NCBI RefSeq assembly: GCF_031458235.1
Contig: NZ_JAVDYB010000001.1
Span: 6,266,501-6,330,500, forward strand
Direction: 5' to 3'
Length of the DNA: 64,000 nt
From: Catenuloplanes atrovinosus
GTDB lineage: Bacteria > Actinomycetota > Actinomycetes > Mycobacteriales > Micromonosporaceae
In this document: positions 18,362-26,575 of the stretch, piece after piece
How positions within the stretch are numbered: position 1 is the stretch's first letter
Layout: every line of letters begins with the position of its first letter
The notes under the pieces: generated by a model
What the model was told of the DNA's origin: nothing
What the model saw: the letters and a program-made list of their open reading frames with translations, nothing else
The model's database searches: none
Translations under genes and position numbers: made by a program

Positions 18362-19060
18362 GTGACGGTGAAACGGTCGTTCTGGGATCTCGCGCTGGTC
18401 TGTGCCGGTTTTCCGGTGCTCGGGACCGGCCTCGGACTGCTGACCCACCGGTTCTGGGACTGGCTGGACGGCCTCGACTGGCTGCCGATGCACGGCCTGG
18501 TCCGCTGGGTCGGCGGCTGGCCGGAGCCGTGGGCGCTGGTCGGCTTCACCGGCGGCGGGCTGGCGCTCGGCCTGGCGCTGACCGCGTCCGCGTTCTGGGG
18601 CTACACCGTGATCCGGGTGGACGGCGACGAGCTGGTGGTCCGGCGCGGCGACCGGACGAAGCGGGCCCCACGGGCCGCGATCGGCACGGTCTGGGCGGAC
18701 GAGTCCGGCGGCCTGCTCAGCAAGGAGCTGGTGGTCCTCGGCCGGGACGGCACCGAGCTGTGGCGGGTCCGCGGCGACCTCCCACCGCGCGACAACATCC
18801 GGGACGTGCTCACCGCGCACGGCTTCCCGTGGCGCGACGGCGGTGATCCGCACGCGTCGTCGTACCGTCGCTGGGTCGAGGGTCTTCCCGAGGACGACGC
18901 CCCGGACGGCCTGCCCCGCGGCGCGAACGCGCTGCTCGCCGCCCGGCAGCGCGCGCTCGGCCGGGACGATCACGACGACGCGGACGCGCTGCGGCAGGAA
19001 CTGGCCCGGCTCGGGATCTCGTTGCGGGACGAACGGAAGCGCCAATACTGGAGGCGGTAG
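18362..19060 (+). CDS. YqeB-like two-TM membrane protein
   Basis: About 232 residues; the start is one of three in-frame GTG codons (18359, 18362, 18368). Two membrane segments are visible: LALVCAGFPVLGTGLGLL (about 9-26) and WALVGFTGGGLALGLALTASAFWGY (about 55-80). A soluble domain follows with IRVDGDELVVRRGDRTKRAPRAAIGTVW, a PH-like/bPH2-type beta pattern, and a helical C-terminus. The arrangement resembles YqeB of Bacillus and its actinobacterial relatives, whose role is unknown. It follows the res gene by 110 bases and precedes the MFS exporter by 12 bases, so it may share that transcript. Confidence 0.78.
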   Translation: MTVKRSFWDLALVCAGFPVLGTGLGLLTHRFWDWLDGLDWLPMHGLVRWVGGWPEPWALVGFTGGGLALGLALTASAFWGYTVIRVDGDELVVRRGDRTKRAPRAAIGTVWADESGGLLSKELVVLGRDGTELWRVRGDLPPRDNIRDVLTAHGFPWRDGGDPHASSYRRWVEGLPEDDAPDGLPRGANALLAARQRALGRDDHDDADALRQELARLGISLRDERKRQYWRR

Positions 19061-19071
19061 CTTGATCCGCG

Positions 19072-20535
19072 ATGAACGCGGACATCCGACTCGGGCGGCC
19101 CACCGGCCGCTGGGTCCTCCTCGCCACGGTACTCGGCTCCGGCCTCGCCTCGATCGACGCGACGGTGGTCAACATCGCGCTGCCCCGGCTCGGCGAGGAG
19201 CTGCACGCCGGCGCCGCCGCGCTGCAGTGGACCGTGAACGGCTACACGCTCAGCCTGGCCGCGCTGATCCTGCTCGGCGGCTCGCTCGGCGACCACTACG
19301 GCCGGCGTACCGTCTTCGTGCTCGGCGTCGGCTGGTTCGCGCTCGCGTCACTGCTCTGCGGCCTCGCGCCGAACGTGGAGACGCTGATCGCCGCCCGCGT
19401 GCTCCAGGGCATCGGCGGCGCGCTGCTCACCCCGGGCTCGCTGGCGATCCTGGAGGCGGTGTTCGCGCGCGAGGACCGGGCGAAGGCGATCGGCGCCTGG
19501 TCCGGACTCGGCGGCGTGGCCGGCGCGATCGGCCCGTTCCTCGGCGGCTGGCTGGTCGAGGTCGCCAGCTGGCGCTGGGTCTTCCTGATCAACGTGCCGC
19601 TCGCGGTGCTGGTCATCCTGGTCGCGCTGCGGCACGTGCCGGAGACCCGGGACACGGACGCGCCGCGCGGCCTGGACCTCGCCGGGGCGGTGGTCGGCGC
19701 GGCCGGGCTCGGCGGCCTCACGTACGGCTTCACCGCCTGGCCCACGCTCGGCGGCGGCCACCCGGTCGTGCTCGGCACGCTCGCGCTCGGCGTCGCCGGC
19801 CTGGCCGGGTTCGTGCTGGTCGAGCGCCGGTCGCCGCATCCGATGCTGCCGCTGACCGTGTTCTCCTCGCGCGCGTTCTCCGCGACCAACCTGGCCACGT
19901 TCGCGGTGTACGCGGCCAACGGCGGCGTGTTCCTGCTGGTCGTGCTCAACCTTCAGGTGGTGGCCGGGTTCAGCCCGCTCGCCGCCGGCACCGCGATGCT
20001 GCCGGTGACCGCGCTGATGCTGGTGCTGTCGTCCCGGGCCGGGGCGCTCGCGGAGCGGATCGGCCCGCGTCTGCCGATGACCCTGGGCCCGCTGATCTGC
20101 GCGGTCGCGCTGGTGCTGTTCGCGCGGGTCGGGCCGGACGCCGACTACCCGCGCGACGTGCTGCCGCCCGTGCTGGTGCTCGGGCTCGGCCTCTCCGCGA
20201 CCGTGGCGCCGCTCACCGCGACCGCGCTCGGCTCGGTCGACTCCCGGTACGCGGGCGTGGCCAGCGGCGTGAACAACGCGGTGGCGCGCGCGGCCGGGCT
20301 GCTGGCCGTGGCCGTGCTGCCGCTCGCGGCCGGGATCGGGACCGGGAGCCTGACCGACCCGGTCGCGCTGGCGCCCACGTACCGCTGGTCCATGTGGATC
20401 TGCGCGGGGCTGATGGCCGCCGGCGCGCTGATCGCGTTCCTGGGCGTGCCGGGCCGCGCCCGCACGGCGGACACGCCGGTTCGGACGCACTGCGCGGTGG
20501 CGGACACACCGCTACACCCCGCGGAGAAGCTCTGA
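19072..20535 (+). CDS. MFS transporter, DHA2 (EmrB/QacA) drug exporter family
   Basis: 487 residues with 14 hydrophobic segments, as in the drug:H+ antiporter-2 family. Motif D1/A regions are clear: LASIDATVVNIALPRLGEEL in helix 1, GGSLGDHYGRRTVFVLGVGWF (motif A), and RVLQGIGGALLTPGSLAIL with motif C-like GLGGVAGAIGPFLGGWLVEVASWRWVFLINVPL. These proteins export drugs or natural products at the cell membrane in exchange for protons. No substrate can be assigned. It begins 12 bases after the YqeB-like gene and is followed by a methyltransferase 45 bases downstream. Confidence 0.93.
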   Translation: MNADIRLGRPTGRWVLLATVLGSGLASIDATVVNIALPRLGEELHAGAAALQWTVNGYTLSLAALILLGGSLGDHYGRRTVFVLGVGWFALASLLCGLAPNVETLIAARVLQGIGGALLTPGSLAILEAVFAREDRAKAIGAWSGLGGVAGAIGPFLGGWLVEVASWRWVFLINVPLAVLVILVALRHVPETRDTDAPRGLDLAGAVVGAAGLGGLTYGFTAWPTLGGGHPVVLGTLALGVAGLAGFVLVERRSPHPMLPLTVFSSRAFSATNLATFAVYAANGGVFLLVVLNLQVVAGFSPLAAGTAMLPVTALMLVLSSRAGALAERIGPRLPMTLGPLICAVALVLFARVGPDADYPRDVLPPVLVLGLGLSATVAPLTATALGSVDSRYAGVASGVNNAVARAAGLLAVAVLPLAAGIGTGSLTDPVALAPTYRWSMWICAGLMAAGALIAFLGVPGRARTADTPVRTHCAVADTPLHPAEKL

Positions 20536-20579
20536 GAGGCTTGTCTTCCCACACCGTGCGACCTCCGGGAGTCTGATCG

Positions 20580-21170
20580 ATGACCAACGCCCTCTTCCTG
20601 CGCGAGTTCTTCCGCTCGCCCGCGCGCACCGGGGCGATCGCACCCAGCTCGCGCCGGCTCGGCGAGGCGGTCGTCGCACCGATCCCGGAGAGGGGGGACC
20701 CGGTCGTGGTCGAGCTGGGGCCCGGCACCGGCGCGTTCACCACGGTCATCCAGGAGAAGCTGGCCGGTCGCGGCCGGCACCTCGCCATCGAGCTGAACCC
20801 CACGCTGGCCGCGCACATCGCGGCGCGGCACCCCGGCGTGGAGGTGCTCAACGACAACGCCGCCGACCTGCCGCGACTGCTGGCCGAGCGCGGCGTGCAG
20901 CGGGCGGACGTGGTGATCAGCGGGCTGCCGTGGGCGTCGTTCCCGGTCAGCGCGCAGCGGTCGATCCTCGCCGCGGTGCACGCCACGCTCAGCCCGACCG
21001 GCGCGTTCACCACGTTCGCGTACACGATGGCGGCCTGGACCCCGGCGGCCCGCCGGTTCCGCGGCATGCTGCGGGAGTCGTTCGAGGAGGTCGTGCTGGG
21101 CCGCACCATCACGGCCAACCTGCCGCCCGCGTTCGTCTACCACGCCCGCCGCCCGCGCGGCGCCGCCTGA
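20580..21170 (+). CDS. SAM-dependent methyltransferase, PmtA-like
   Basis: 196 residues with GGGAG upstream of the ATG. It begins NALFLREFFRSPARTGAIAPSSRRL, the typical opening of phospholipid N-methyltransferase (PmtA)-like proteins. The AdoMet-binding motif VVVELGPGTGAFTTVI is at about 41-56, the acidic residue follows in HLAIELNPTL, and VVISGLPWASFP forms motif IV. The fold is related to KsgA-type methyltransferases. Possible substrates include phosphatidylethanolamine or small molecules; the actual one is unknown. Soluble or membrane-associated. Confidence 0.85.
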   Translation: MTNALFLREFFRSPARTGAIAPSSRRLGEAVVAPIPERGDPVVVELGPGTGAFTTVIQEKLAGRGRHLAIELNPTLAAHIAARHPGVEVLNDNAADLPRLLAERGVQRADVVISGLPWASFPVSAQRSILAAVHATLSPTGAFTTFAYTMAAWTPAARRFRGMLRESFEEVVLGRTITANLPPAFVYHARRPRGAA

Positions 21171-21435
21171 CCACGCCGGGTTCGCCGTCACCTGACCGTG
21201 CCGGTGCCGCGCGTCCCCCGGCGGGCGGCACCGTCCACGGCCATTCCTCGGGCGCCGCGCACCACGCTCGCACCCGAAATTTCACCATATAGGCCTCCGG
21301 TTCCCCTCAGCACCGCTTCCCTGAGAGATCCCCGGCCGCTACAACCGAACGGCAACCGTTCGCAACCCGTCCCGCACCCGAGCGATTCGAGAGTTTCCCC
21401 TGGCCAGCGAGCCACGACTTCCAGGGGGAACGCAG

Positions 21436-22308
21436 ATGAGCACCACGACGACGATCGCGCCCGCACCGATGAGCGACCGGGACCGCGAGGACCTGATCCG
21501 CGGGAACATGCCCCTGGTCGGTCACCTGGTCCGCGAGATGCTCGGCCGGGTCCCGGCCCACGTCAACCGCGACGACCTCACCTCCGCCGGACTGGCCGCG
21601 CTGGTCACCGCGGCCCGCGGCTTCGACCCGGAGCGCGGCATCCCGTTCCACCGGTTCGCCGCCACCCGCATTCGCGGCGCGCTCCTCGACGAGTTGCGCG
21701 GCCTGGACTGGGCATCCCGCTCGGTCCGGCACCGCGCCCGCCAGACCGACGTGGCCCGCCAGCACCTGACCGCGCTGCTCGGACGCACGCCCACCGCGCG
21801 CGAGCTGGCCGAGCACCTGGGCATCCCGGTCTCGGAGATCGCCTCGGTCGAGGACGACGTGCAGCGCGCCGTGGTGCTCTCGCTGCAGGGCTTCACCTCG
21901 GGCAGCGCCGAGGACATCGTCCCGGAGCCGACCATGGGCCCGGAGGAACTGCTCGTCCACCGCGAGCGGATCGGCTACCTGCACAACGCGATCGAGGCGC
22001 TGCCGGAGCGCCTGCGCACCGTGGTCACCCGGTACTTCCTGAACGACGAGCCGATGGCCGTCATCGCGGCCGAGCTGGGCGTCACCGAGTCGCGGATCTC
22101 ACAGCTGCGCGCGGAGGCGCTCACGCTGCTCAAGGACGGCCTGAACAGCCACCTCGACCCCGACCAGGTCACGGTCGACGGCCGGCCGGACGGGTGCGTG
22201 GCCCGGCGCCGCGCCAGCTACTTCGCGCAGATCGGCAGCAGGGGTACGCTCTCCAGCCGGCTGGCCCACACCAACCATCACGGCCTGCCGTTGAGCCGCG
22301 CCGCGTAA
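21436..22308 (+). CDS. RNA polymerase sigma factor, FliA/WhiG type
   Basis: 290 residues with GGGGGAA before the ATG. Region 2 is NMPLVGHLVREML through AARGFDPERGIPFHRFAATRIRGALLDELRGLDWASRSVR; that last block is diagnostic for the FliA/WhiG branch. Region 3 is ARQHLTALLGRTPTARELAEHLGI, and region 4 ends in ALPERLRTVVTRYFLNDEPMAVIAAELGVTESRISQLRAEAL. In Streptomyces WhiG directs sporulation; in motile actinobacteria FliA directs flagellar genes. The protein has an extra basic tail of about 35 residues (ARRRASYFAQIG, SRLAHTNHHGLPLSR). No anti-sigma gene lies next to it. Confidence 0.93.
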   Translation: MSTTTTIAPAPMSDRDREDLIRGNMPLVGHLVREMLGRVPAHVNRDDLTSAGLAALVTAARGFDPERGIPFHRFAATRIRGALLDELRGLDWASRSVRHRARQTDVARQHLTALLGRTPTARELAEHLGIPVSEIASVEDDVQRAVVLSLQGFTSGSAEDIVPEPTMGPEELLVHRERIGYLHNAIEALPERLRTVVTRYFLNDEPMAVIAAELGVTESRISQLRAEALTLLKDGLNSHLDPDQVTVDGRPDGCVARRRASYFAQIGSRGTLSSRLAHTNHHGLPLSRAA

Positions 22309-22415
22309 GGCGTCTCGCACACCGGCGAACATCACCGCCCGACCTGTGGGGTAATCGGAAGAGCCGACCACCAAACATGTGTATGGTGCAAGCAAATCGA
22401 TCTCCAGGAGAACGC

Positions 22416-24077
22416 GTGAGCGCCTCTGCCACCACCCCCGCCCCGCCGGCCGCCGAAGGCGACTTCACCCACCGCCAGATCATGACGATCCTGGCCGGCC
22501 TGATGATGGGCATGTTCCTGGCCGCGCTGGACCAGACCATCGTCGCCACCGCGATCCGGACCATCGCCGACGACCTGCACGGCTTCTCCGTCCAGGCCTG
22601 GGCCACCACCGCGTTCCTGATCACGTCCACGATCTCGACGCCGCTCTACGGCAAGCTCTCCGACATCTACGGCCGGCGCCGGTTCTTCCTGGCCGCGATC
22701 GGCATCTTCGTGGTCGGCTCCGCGCTGTGCGGCATGGCCGGCGACATGTACCAGCTGGCCGCGTACCGTGCGGTCCAGGGCATCGGCGCCGGCGGCCTGA
22801 TGTCACTGGCGCTGGCGATCATCGGTGACATCGTGCCGCCCCGCGAGCGTGCCAAGTACCAGGGCTACTTCCTGGCCGTCTTCGGCAGCGCCAGCGTGCT
22901 CGGCCCGGTGCTCGGCGGCCTGTTCGCCGAGGCCGACGACGTCTTCGGCATCGCCGGCTGGCGCTACATCTTCTACATCAACGTACCGCTGGGCCTGCTC
23001 GCCATGGCCGTCGTCGCGCGCGTGCTGCACCTGCCGCACCACCGCACCGACCACCGCATCGACTGGCCCGGCGCGCTCGCGCTCATCGTCGGCCTGGTCC
23101 CGCTGCTCACCGTGGCCGAGCAGGGCCGCGACTGGGGCTGGGACTCGCCGCGCGCCATCCTCTGCTACGTCGTCGGCGTGGTCGGCCTGGTCGCGTTCGT
23201 CCTCGTGGAGCGCGCCTACCGGGACGAGGCCCTGCTCCCGCTGCGCCTGTTCCGCAACCGTACGTTCGGCGTCGGCGCGGCCAGCAGCTTCGTGGTCGGC
23301 ATGGCCATGTTCGGCGGCCTGATGATGGTGCCGCTCTACCTGCAGATCGTGAAGGGCTCGTCCCCCATGGTCGCCGGCCTCCAGATGATCCCGTTCGTGC
23401 TCGGCATCATGGCCGGCTCCATCCTGTTCGGCCAGATCATCTTCCGGACCGGCCGCTACCGCTTCATCCCGATCGTCGGCTCCGCGCTGATGTTGATCGC
23501 GCTCTTCCTGTTCTCCCTGATCACCGCGGACACGCCGCTCCCCGCGACGATGGCCATCATGCTGCTGATGGGCCTCGGCCTCGGCGGCAACATGCAGCCC
23601 ATAGTCACCGCCGTGCAGAACGCGGTCTCCCCGCGCGAGATCGGCACCGCCACCTCGGCCGTCACGTTCTTCCGTCAGATGGGCGGCACGCTCGGCACCG
23701 CGGTCTTCCTCTCGGTGCTCTTCGCCGCCGTACCCGGCAGGATCCGCGACGCCTTCACCTCGGCCCAGTCCTCCCCCGAGTTCCAGCAGGCCCTCCGCGA
23801 CCACCCCGATCAGGCCCAGGCACTCCAGGCCGGCCAGTCCACCGAGGGCCTCAACGACACCTCGTTCATCAACACGCTCACCGACGTCATCGCCCACCCC
23901 TTCAAGGTCGGCTTCTCCGAGTCGATGAGCCTGGTCTTCCTCCTGGCCGCCATCATCATGATCGCCGGCCTCATCGTCGTCCTCTTCCTCCCCGAACTCC
24001 CCCTCCAGAACCGCTCCGCCGCCGCGGCCCGCGCCGCCGAGGCCGCCGAGGCCCGCGCCGCCGCCGAAACCCCGTGA
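22416..24077 (+). CDS. MFS transporter, DHA2 family (MDR exporter)
   Basis: 553 residues from a GTG at 22416, with CAGGAG six bases upstream; the frame is open far upstream through the sigma gene region. About 14 membrane helices. Helix 1 has MFLAALDQTIVATAIRTIADDL and motif A is YGKLSDIYGRRRFFLAAIGIF. Motif C is FGSASVLGPVLGGLFAEADDVFGIAGWRYIFYINVPLG. A large loop before the last helices (about 445-500) carries SAQSSPEFQQALRDHPDQAQALQ, typical of actinobacterial MDR transporters of this branch. The C-terminus is an Ala/Glu-rich helix (AAAARAAEAAEARAAAE). Exports drugs or metabolites; substrate unknown. Distinct in sequence from the other exporter 2 kb upstream. Confidence 0.93.
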   Translation: MSASATTPAPPAAEGDFTHRQIMTILAGLMMGMFLAALDQTIVATAIRTIADDLHGFSVQAWATTAFLITSTISTPLYGKLSDIYGRRRFFLAAIGIFVVGSALCGMAGDMYQLAAYRAVQGIGAGGLMSLALAIIGDIVPPRERAKYQGYFLAVFGSASVLGPVLGGLFAEADDVFGIAGWRYIFYINVPLGLLAMAVVARVLHLPHHRTDHRIDWPGALALIVGLVPLLTVAEQGRDWGWDSPRAILCYVVGVVGLVAFVLVERAYRDEALLPLRLFRNRTFGVGAASSFVVGMAMFGGLMMVPLYLQIVKGSSPMVAGLQMIPFVLGIMAGSILFGQIIFRTGRYRFIPIVGSALMLIALFLFSLITADTPLPATMAIMLLMGLGLGGNMQPIVTAVQNAVSPREIGTATSAVTFFRQMGGTLGTAVFLSVLFAAVPGRIRDAFTSAQSSPEFQQALRDHPDQAQALQAGQSTEGLNDTSFINTLTDVIAHPFKVGFSESMSLVFLLAAIIMIAGLIVVLFLPELPLQNRSAAAARAAEAAEARAAAETP

Positions 24078-24456
24078 GACCCCGCCCTTCCCCATCACCA
24101 CCCGCACACTCCCGCGGGCGCTGCACCGGCTTCGCCGTGGTGCGGTGCCCGCGGCACTCCCGCGCCACCCCGGAGCCGGATGTTCCCGCTTCCGGCGTGG
24201 TGCGGCCCGCATGCTCCCGCGGGCAAACCCGCGGGAGCCTCCGACTCCGCTAGCGCCCCGCTCCGGAGCCGGTCCCGCACCACTCCCCGAAACCCCGCCG
24301 CCGGGTCACGTCGGATTCCCGAGACCTCGCCCGGCGCCGCGTCTCCCACGGACCGCACCGCGATTCCCGCCGCCGGCTCGTGCCGGACGTCGTCCCGATG
24401 GCCGACGCCGCACCGACCCGAACGGCACGAAACGCCCGACAGCTACCCTCGACGGC
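24078..24456. other. Intergenic region with dispersed repeat
   Basis: About 380 bases of extremely GC-rich sequence without a gene. It contains the most complete copy of the dispersed palindromic element (annotated separately), including a perfect 11-bp hairpin. A promoter for the monooxygenase gene is expected near 24400-24450. Confidence 0.6.
24184..24266 (+). repeat. Dispersed palindromic (REP-like) element, copy A
   Basis: Begins TTCCCGCTTCCGGCGTGGT and continues with CCCGCATGCTCCCGCGGGCA. It contains a perfect 11-bp stem: GCTCCCGCGGG (24213-24223), loop CAAA, CCCGCGGGAGC (24228-24238). It ends with TCCGACTCCGCTAGCGCC and CGCTCCGG. The same word order recurs at 30272-30362 and, inverted, at 48961-49047, with core copies at 30202-30232 and 48747-48790. 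All copies are intergenic. Confidence 0.8.
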
Positions 24457-24753
24457 ATGGCTGTTGTGAAGATCAACGCGATCGACGTCCCCGAGGGTGC
24501 CGGCCCCGAGTTGGAGAAGCGGTTCGCCGCGCGGAAGGGTGCCGTGGAGCACGCCAAAGGCTTCCTCGGCTTCGAGCTGCTGCGCCCGGTCGGCGGCGAG
24601 ACGCGCTACTTCGTCTACACCAAGTGGGAGAGCGAGGAGGACTTCCAGGCCTGGTCGCAGGGCTCCGGCCGCGCCGCCCACGCCGGCGAGCGCGCCCGTC
24701 CCATGGCCGGCAGCGCCACCCTGCTGGAGTTCGAGGTGGTGCAGAGCGCCTAG
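24457..24753 (+). CDS. Antibiotic biosynthesis monooxygenase family protein (IsdG/MhuD-like)
   Basis: 98 residues from the ATG at 24457. A single dimeric ferredoxin-like (ABM) domain: MAVVKINAIDVPEGAGPELEKRFAARKGAVEHAKGFLGFELLRP, then RYFVYTKWESEEDFQAW and a terminal strand SATLLEFEVV. Relatives either degrade heme (IsdG, MhuD) or oxidise quinone-type substrates. The EDFQAW and GFLGFELLRP patterns fit the heme-degrading group better, and MhuD-type actinobacterial proteins have this length, but the function is not proven. Monocistronic: the TAG stop is the first triplet of a strong hairpin that would terminate transcription. Confidence 0.88.
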   Translation: MAVVKINAIDVPEGAGPELEKRFAARKGAVEHAKGFLGFELLRPVGGETRYFVYTKWESEEDFQAWSQGSGRAAHAGERARPMAGSATLLEFEVVQSA

Positions 24754-24780
24754 GTGTGCTGTCCCGGGACGGCACACCTA
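24751..24780. terminator. Hairpin starting at the stop codon
   Basis: A 30-base inverted repeat: TAGGTGTGCTGTCCC pairs with GGGACGGCACACCTA, 14 of 15 pairs Watson-Crick plus one G-U. The TAG stop of the upstream gene forms its first three bases. There is no clear T tract, but stem strength suggests an intrinsic terminator usable in both directions. Confidence 0.8.
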
Positions 24781-24923
24781 AAGCCTGTATCGACCGGGCT
24801 GCGGCGTGGCCCAGGCGCCGCCTGGCCACACGGCGCGAAAGCCCACAGACAACACCGGTATGCCGACTTCCGCGCCGCACAGCCGGACCTTGCCTCGCTC
24901 CGGCCCTCACGTCGATACGGGCT

Positions 24924-25703
24924 CTAGGCGGACGCAGACCGCCGCTGCGCCGTCTCCAGCAGACGCTCCGCCACCACGCGCGGGCTGACCGCGAGCCGGG
25001 TGGCCGTCTCGTCGATGACCTCGAACGCCTCGGCCGGCCCGCACCCGCGCTGCGCCATGATCAGCCCGACCGCGTGGTTGACCGTGGCGTCGGACGTCTC
25101 CTGCGCGGCCAGCGGCACCGCCGCCTCCTCCGCCCGGCGCAGCACCTCCGCCAGCAGCAGCGCCGCCTGCCCGGCGATGGCCATGGCCGCGACCGTCCGC
25201 CGCGGCCCGGCCGCGTCGGGCTCGGCGAGGTAGAGCGTGAGCGCGCCCACCGCGTCGCGGCCCACGTCGATCGGCAGCGCGATCGCGGTACGCAGCCCGG
25301 TCCCGACCGCCGCCGGCTGGAGCGCCGGCCAGCGCTCGTCGACGTGCAGGTCGGCGCTGACCACCGGCTCACGCGTGCGGATCGCGTCCAGCGACGGCCC
25401 GGCCGCCTCGTCCTGCTGCACGTCGTCGATCTTGCGTCGGCCGCTGTCCGACGCGACCGAGACGGCCGGACGCCCCTCCGTGATCAGCAGCACCGAACAG
25501 TGCGCGACGCCCGGCACCGCGAAGGCCGCGAACCGGGCAAGGTCGGCGAGCGCGGCCTCGATCCCGGTCGCCCCCAGCAGCATCGCGGTGAGCTCGTGCA
25601 ACAGCCCGACCAGCTCCACGCTGTGCGGCCCGGACGCGCCCGGATCGCAGGACCCGGTGGGATCAGCGGGCTCGGCTCCATCGTCGTCGACGGCGAAAAT
25701 CAC
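24924..25703 (-). CDS. GAF-ANTAR RNA-binding antiterminator-type regulator
   Basis: 259 residues. The GAF sensor domain is at about 25-180 (LARFAAFAVPGVAHCSVLLITEGRPAVSV, then IALPIDVGRDAVGALTLYLAEP). The C-terminal ANTAR domain is at about 198-255: AAQETSDATVNHAVGLIMAQRGCGPAEAFEVIDETATRLAVSPRVVAERLL. ANTAR domains bind paired RNA hairpins to allow read-through of terminators. In actinobacteria such GAF-ANTAR proteins are common and their signals mostly unknown. The gene stands alone and its target is not identifiable in the window. ATG start at 25703. Confidence 0.92.
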   Translation of the reverse strand: MIFAVDDDGAEPADPTGSCDPGASGPHSVELVGLLHELTAMLLGATGIEAALADLARFAAFAVPGVAHCSVLLITEGRPAVSVASDSGRRKIDDVQQDEAAGPSLDAIRTREPVVSADLHVDERWPALQPAAVGTGLRTAIALPIDVGRDAVGALTLYLAEPDAAGPRRTVAAMAIAGQAALLLAEVLRRAEEAAVPLAAQETSDATVNHAVGLIMAQRGCGPAEAFEVIDETATRLAVSPRVVAERLLETAQRRSASA

Positions 25704-25774
25704 CCGGCAACGTTACCAGCGCTCCCGGCCCACCGCGGGGCCTGTGATCGACATCTGTGACCGGATCGCGGGTT

Positions 25775-26575
25775 TCAATGTCCGGTGCTTTCATAGCGGC
25801 GTACCCCCCGGTGGTAGATCTGGACCGCGAGGAACACGCAGGCCGCGGCCACCACCGGCGCCACCAGCGCGACCCAGCCGTGCCCGGCCGGATCGAGCAG
25901 CCACGAGACCGGGAAGAACGCGGTGAACGCGAACGGCACGATCAGCGTCAGCACGCCGCGCACGGCGAGACCGTAGATGGTCAGCGGGTACCGCGCGAGC
26001 GTACCCATCTGATTGATCGCCATCGCGAAGCCGGAGTGCGGCGAGTTCAGCCAGAACGACGCCGCGGTGCTGGCCGCCAGGACCGAGATCCGGACGGCGA
26101 ACCCGCACGCCAGCAGCACCAAACCGACCAGCACGGTCAGCGGTGACCAGGCGATGTCCACGTGCCACAGCCCCCAGGCGATCATGCAGACCGCGACCGT
26201 GACGTCACCGAACCCCTGCATGCCCACATAGGACCCGGAGACCTGGAGCATCACCGGGTACGGACGGACCAGCGCGTAGTCCAGCTCGCCCTGGTTGACC
26301 AGCCACGCGGTGCGCCACAGCCCGTCGAAGAACAGCGGCGCCAGCCCGAAGACGAACGACGCGAACCCGTAGAGCAGTACCGCCTCCTCGAACGTCCAGC
26401 CACGCAGCGCCGGCACCTGCGCGAACACCGCACCGAGGAAGGCGAGCCCGACCAGTTGCTGCAGCAGCCCGGCGACCACCAGCAGCCAGAAGTCGGCCTC
26501 GTACTCCATCATGCTGCGCACGTGCGCGCCCAGCCCGCGCCGATAGATCCACAGGATTCGGGTCAGCTCAGCCAC
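25775..26575 (-). CDS. ABC-2 family transporter permease, subunit 2
   Basis: 266 residues with six hydrophobic segments, for example FWLLVVAGLLQQLVGLAFLGAVF, SPLTVLVGLVLLACGFAV and WVALVAPVVAAACVFLAV. The motif NQGELDYALVRPYPVMLQVSGSYVG is typical of the ABC2_membrane_6 (DUF990-type) family, which always occurs as two permeases with one ATPase. Its start overlaps the stop of the upstream permease by eight bases, so it is the last gene of a tight three-gene operon transcribed leftwards. The complex is expected to export an unknown compound. Confidence 0.9.
   Translation of the reverse strand: MAELTRILWIYRRGLGAHVRSMMEYEADFWLLVVAGLLQQLVGLAFLGAVFAQVPALRGWTFEEAVLLYGFASFVFGLAPLFFDGLWRTAWLVNQGELDYALVRPYPVMLQVSGSYVGMQGFGDVTVAVCMIAWGLWHVDIAWSPLTVLVGLVLLACGFAVRISVLAASTAASFWLNSPHSGFAMAINQMGTLARYPLTIYGLAVRGVLTLIVPFAFTAFFPVSWLLDPAGHGWVALVAPVVAAACVFLAVQIYHRGVRRYESTGH

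Noticed and set aside
21198-22415. N-terminal extension of the second MFS transporter
   Set aside because: The frame is open back to 21198 but runs through the sigma factor gene in another frame. The ribosome site and GTG at 22416 define the true start.
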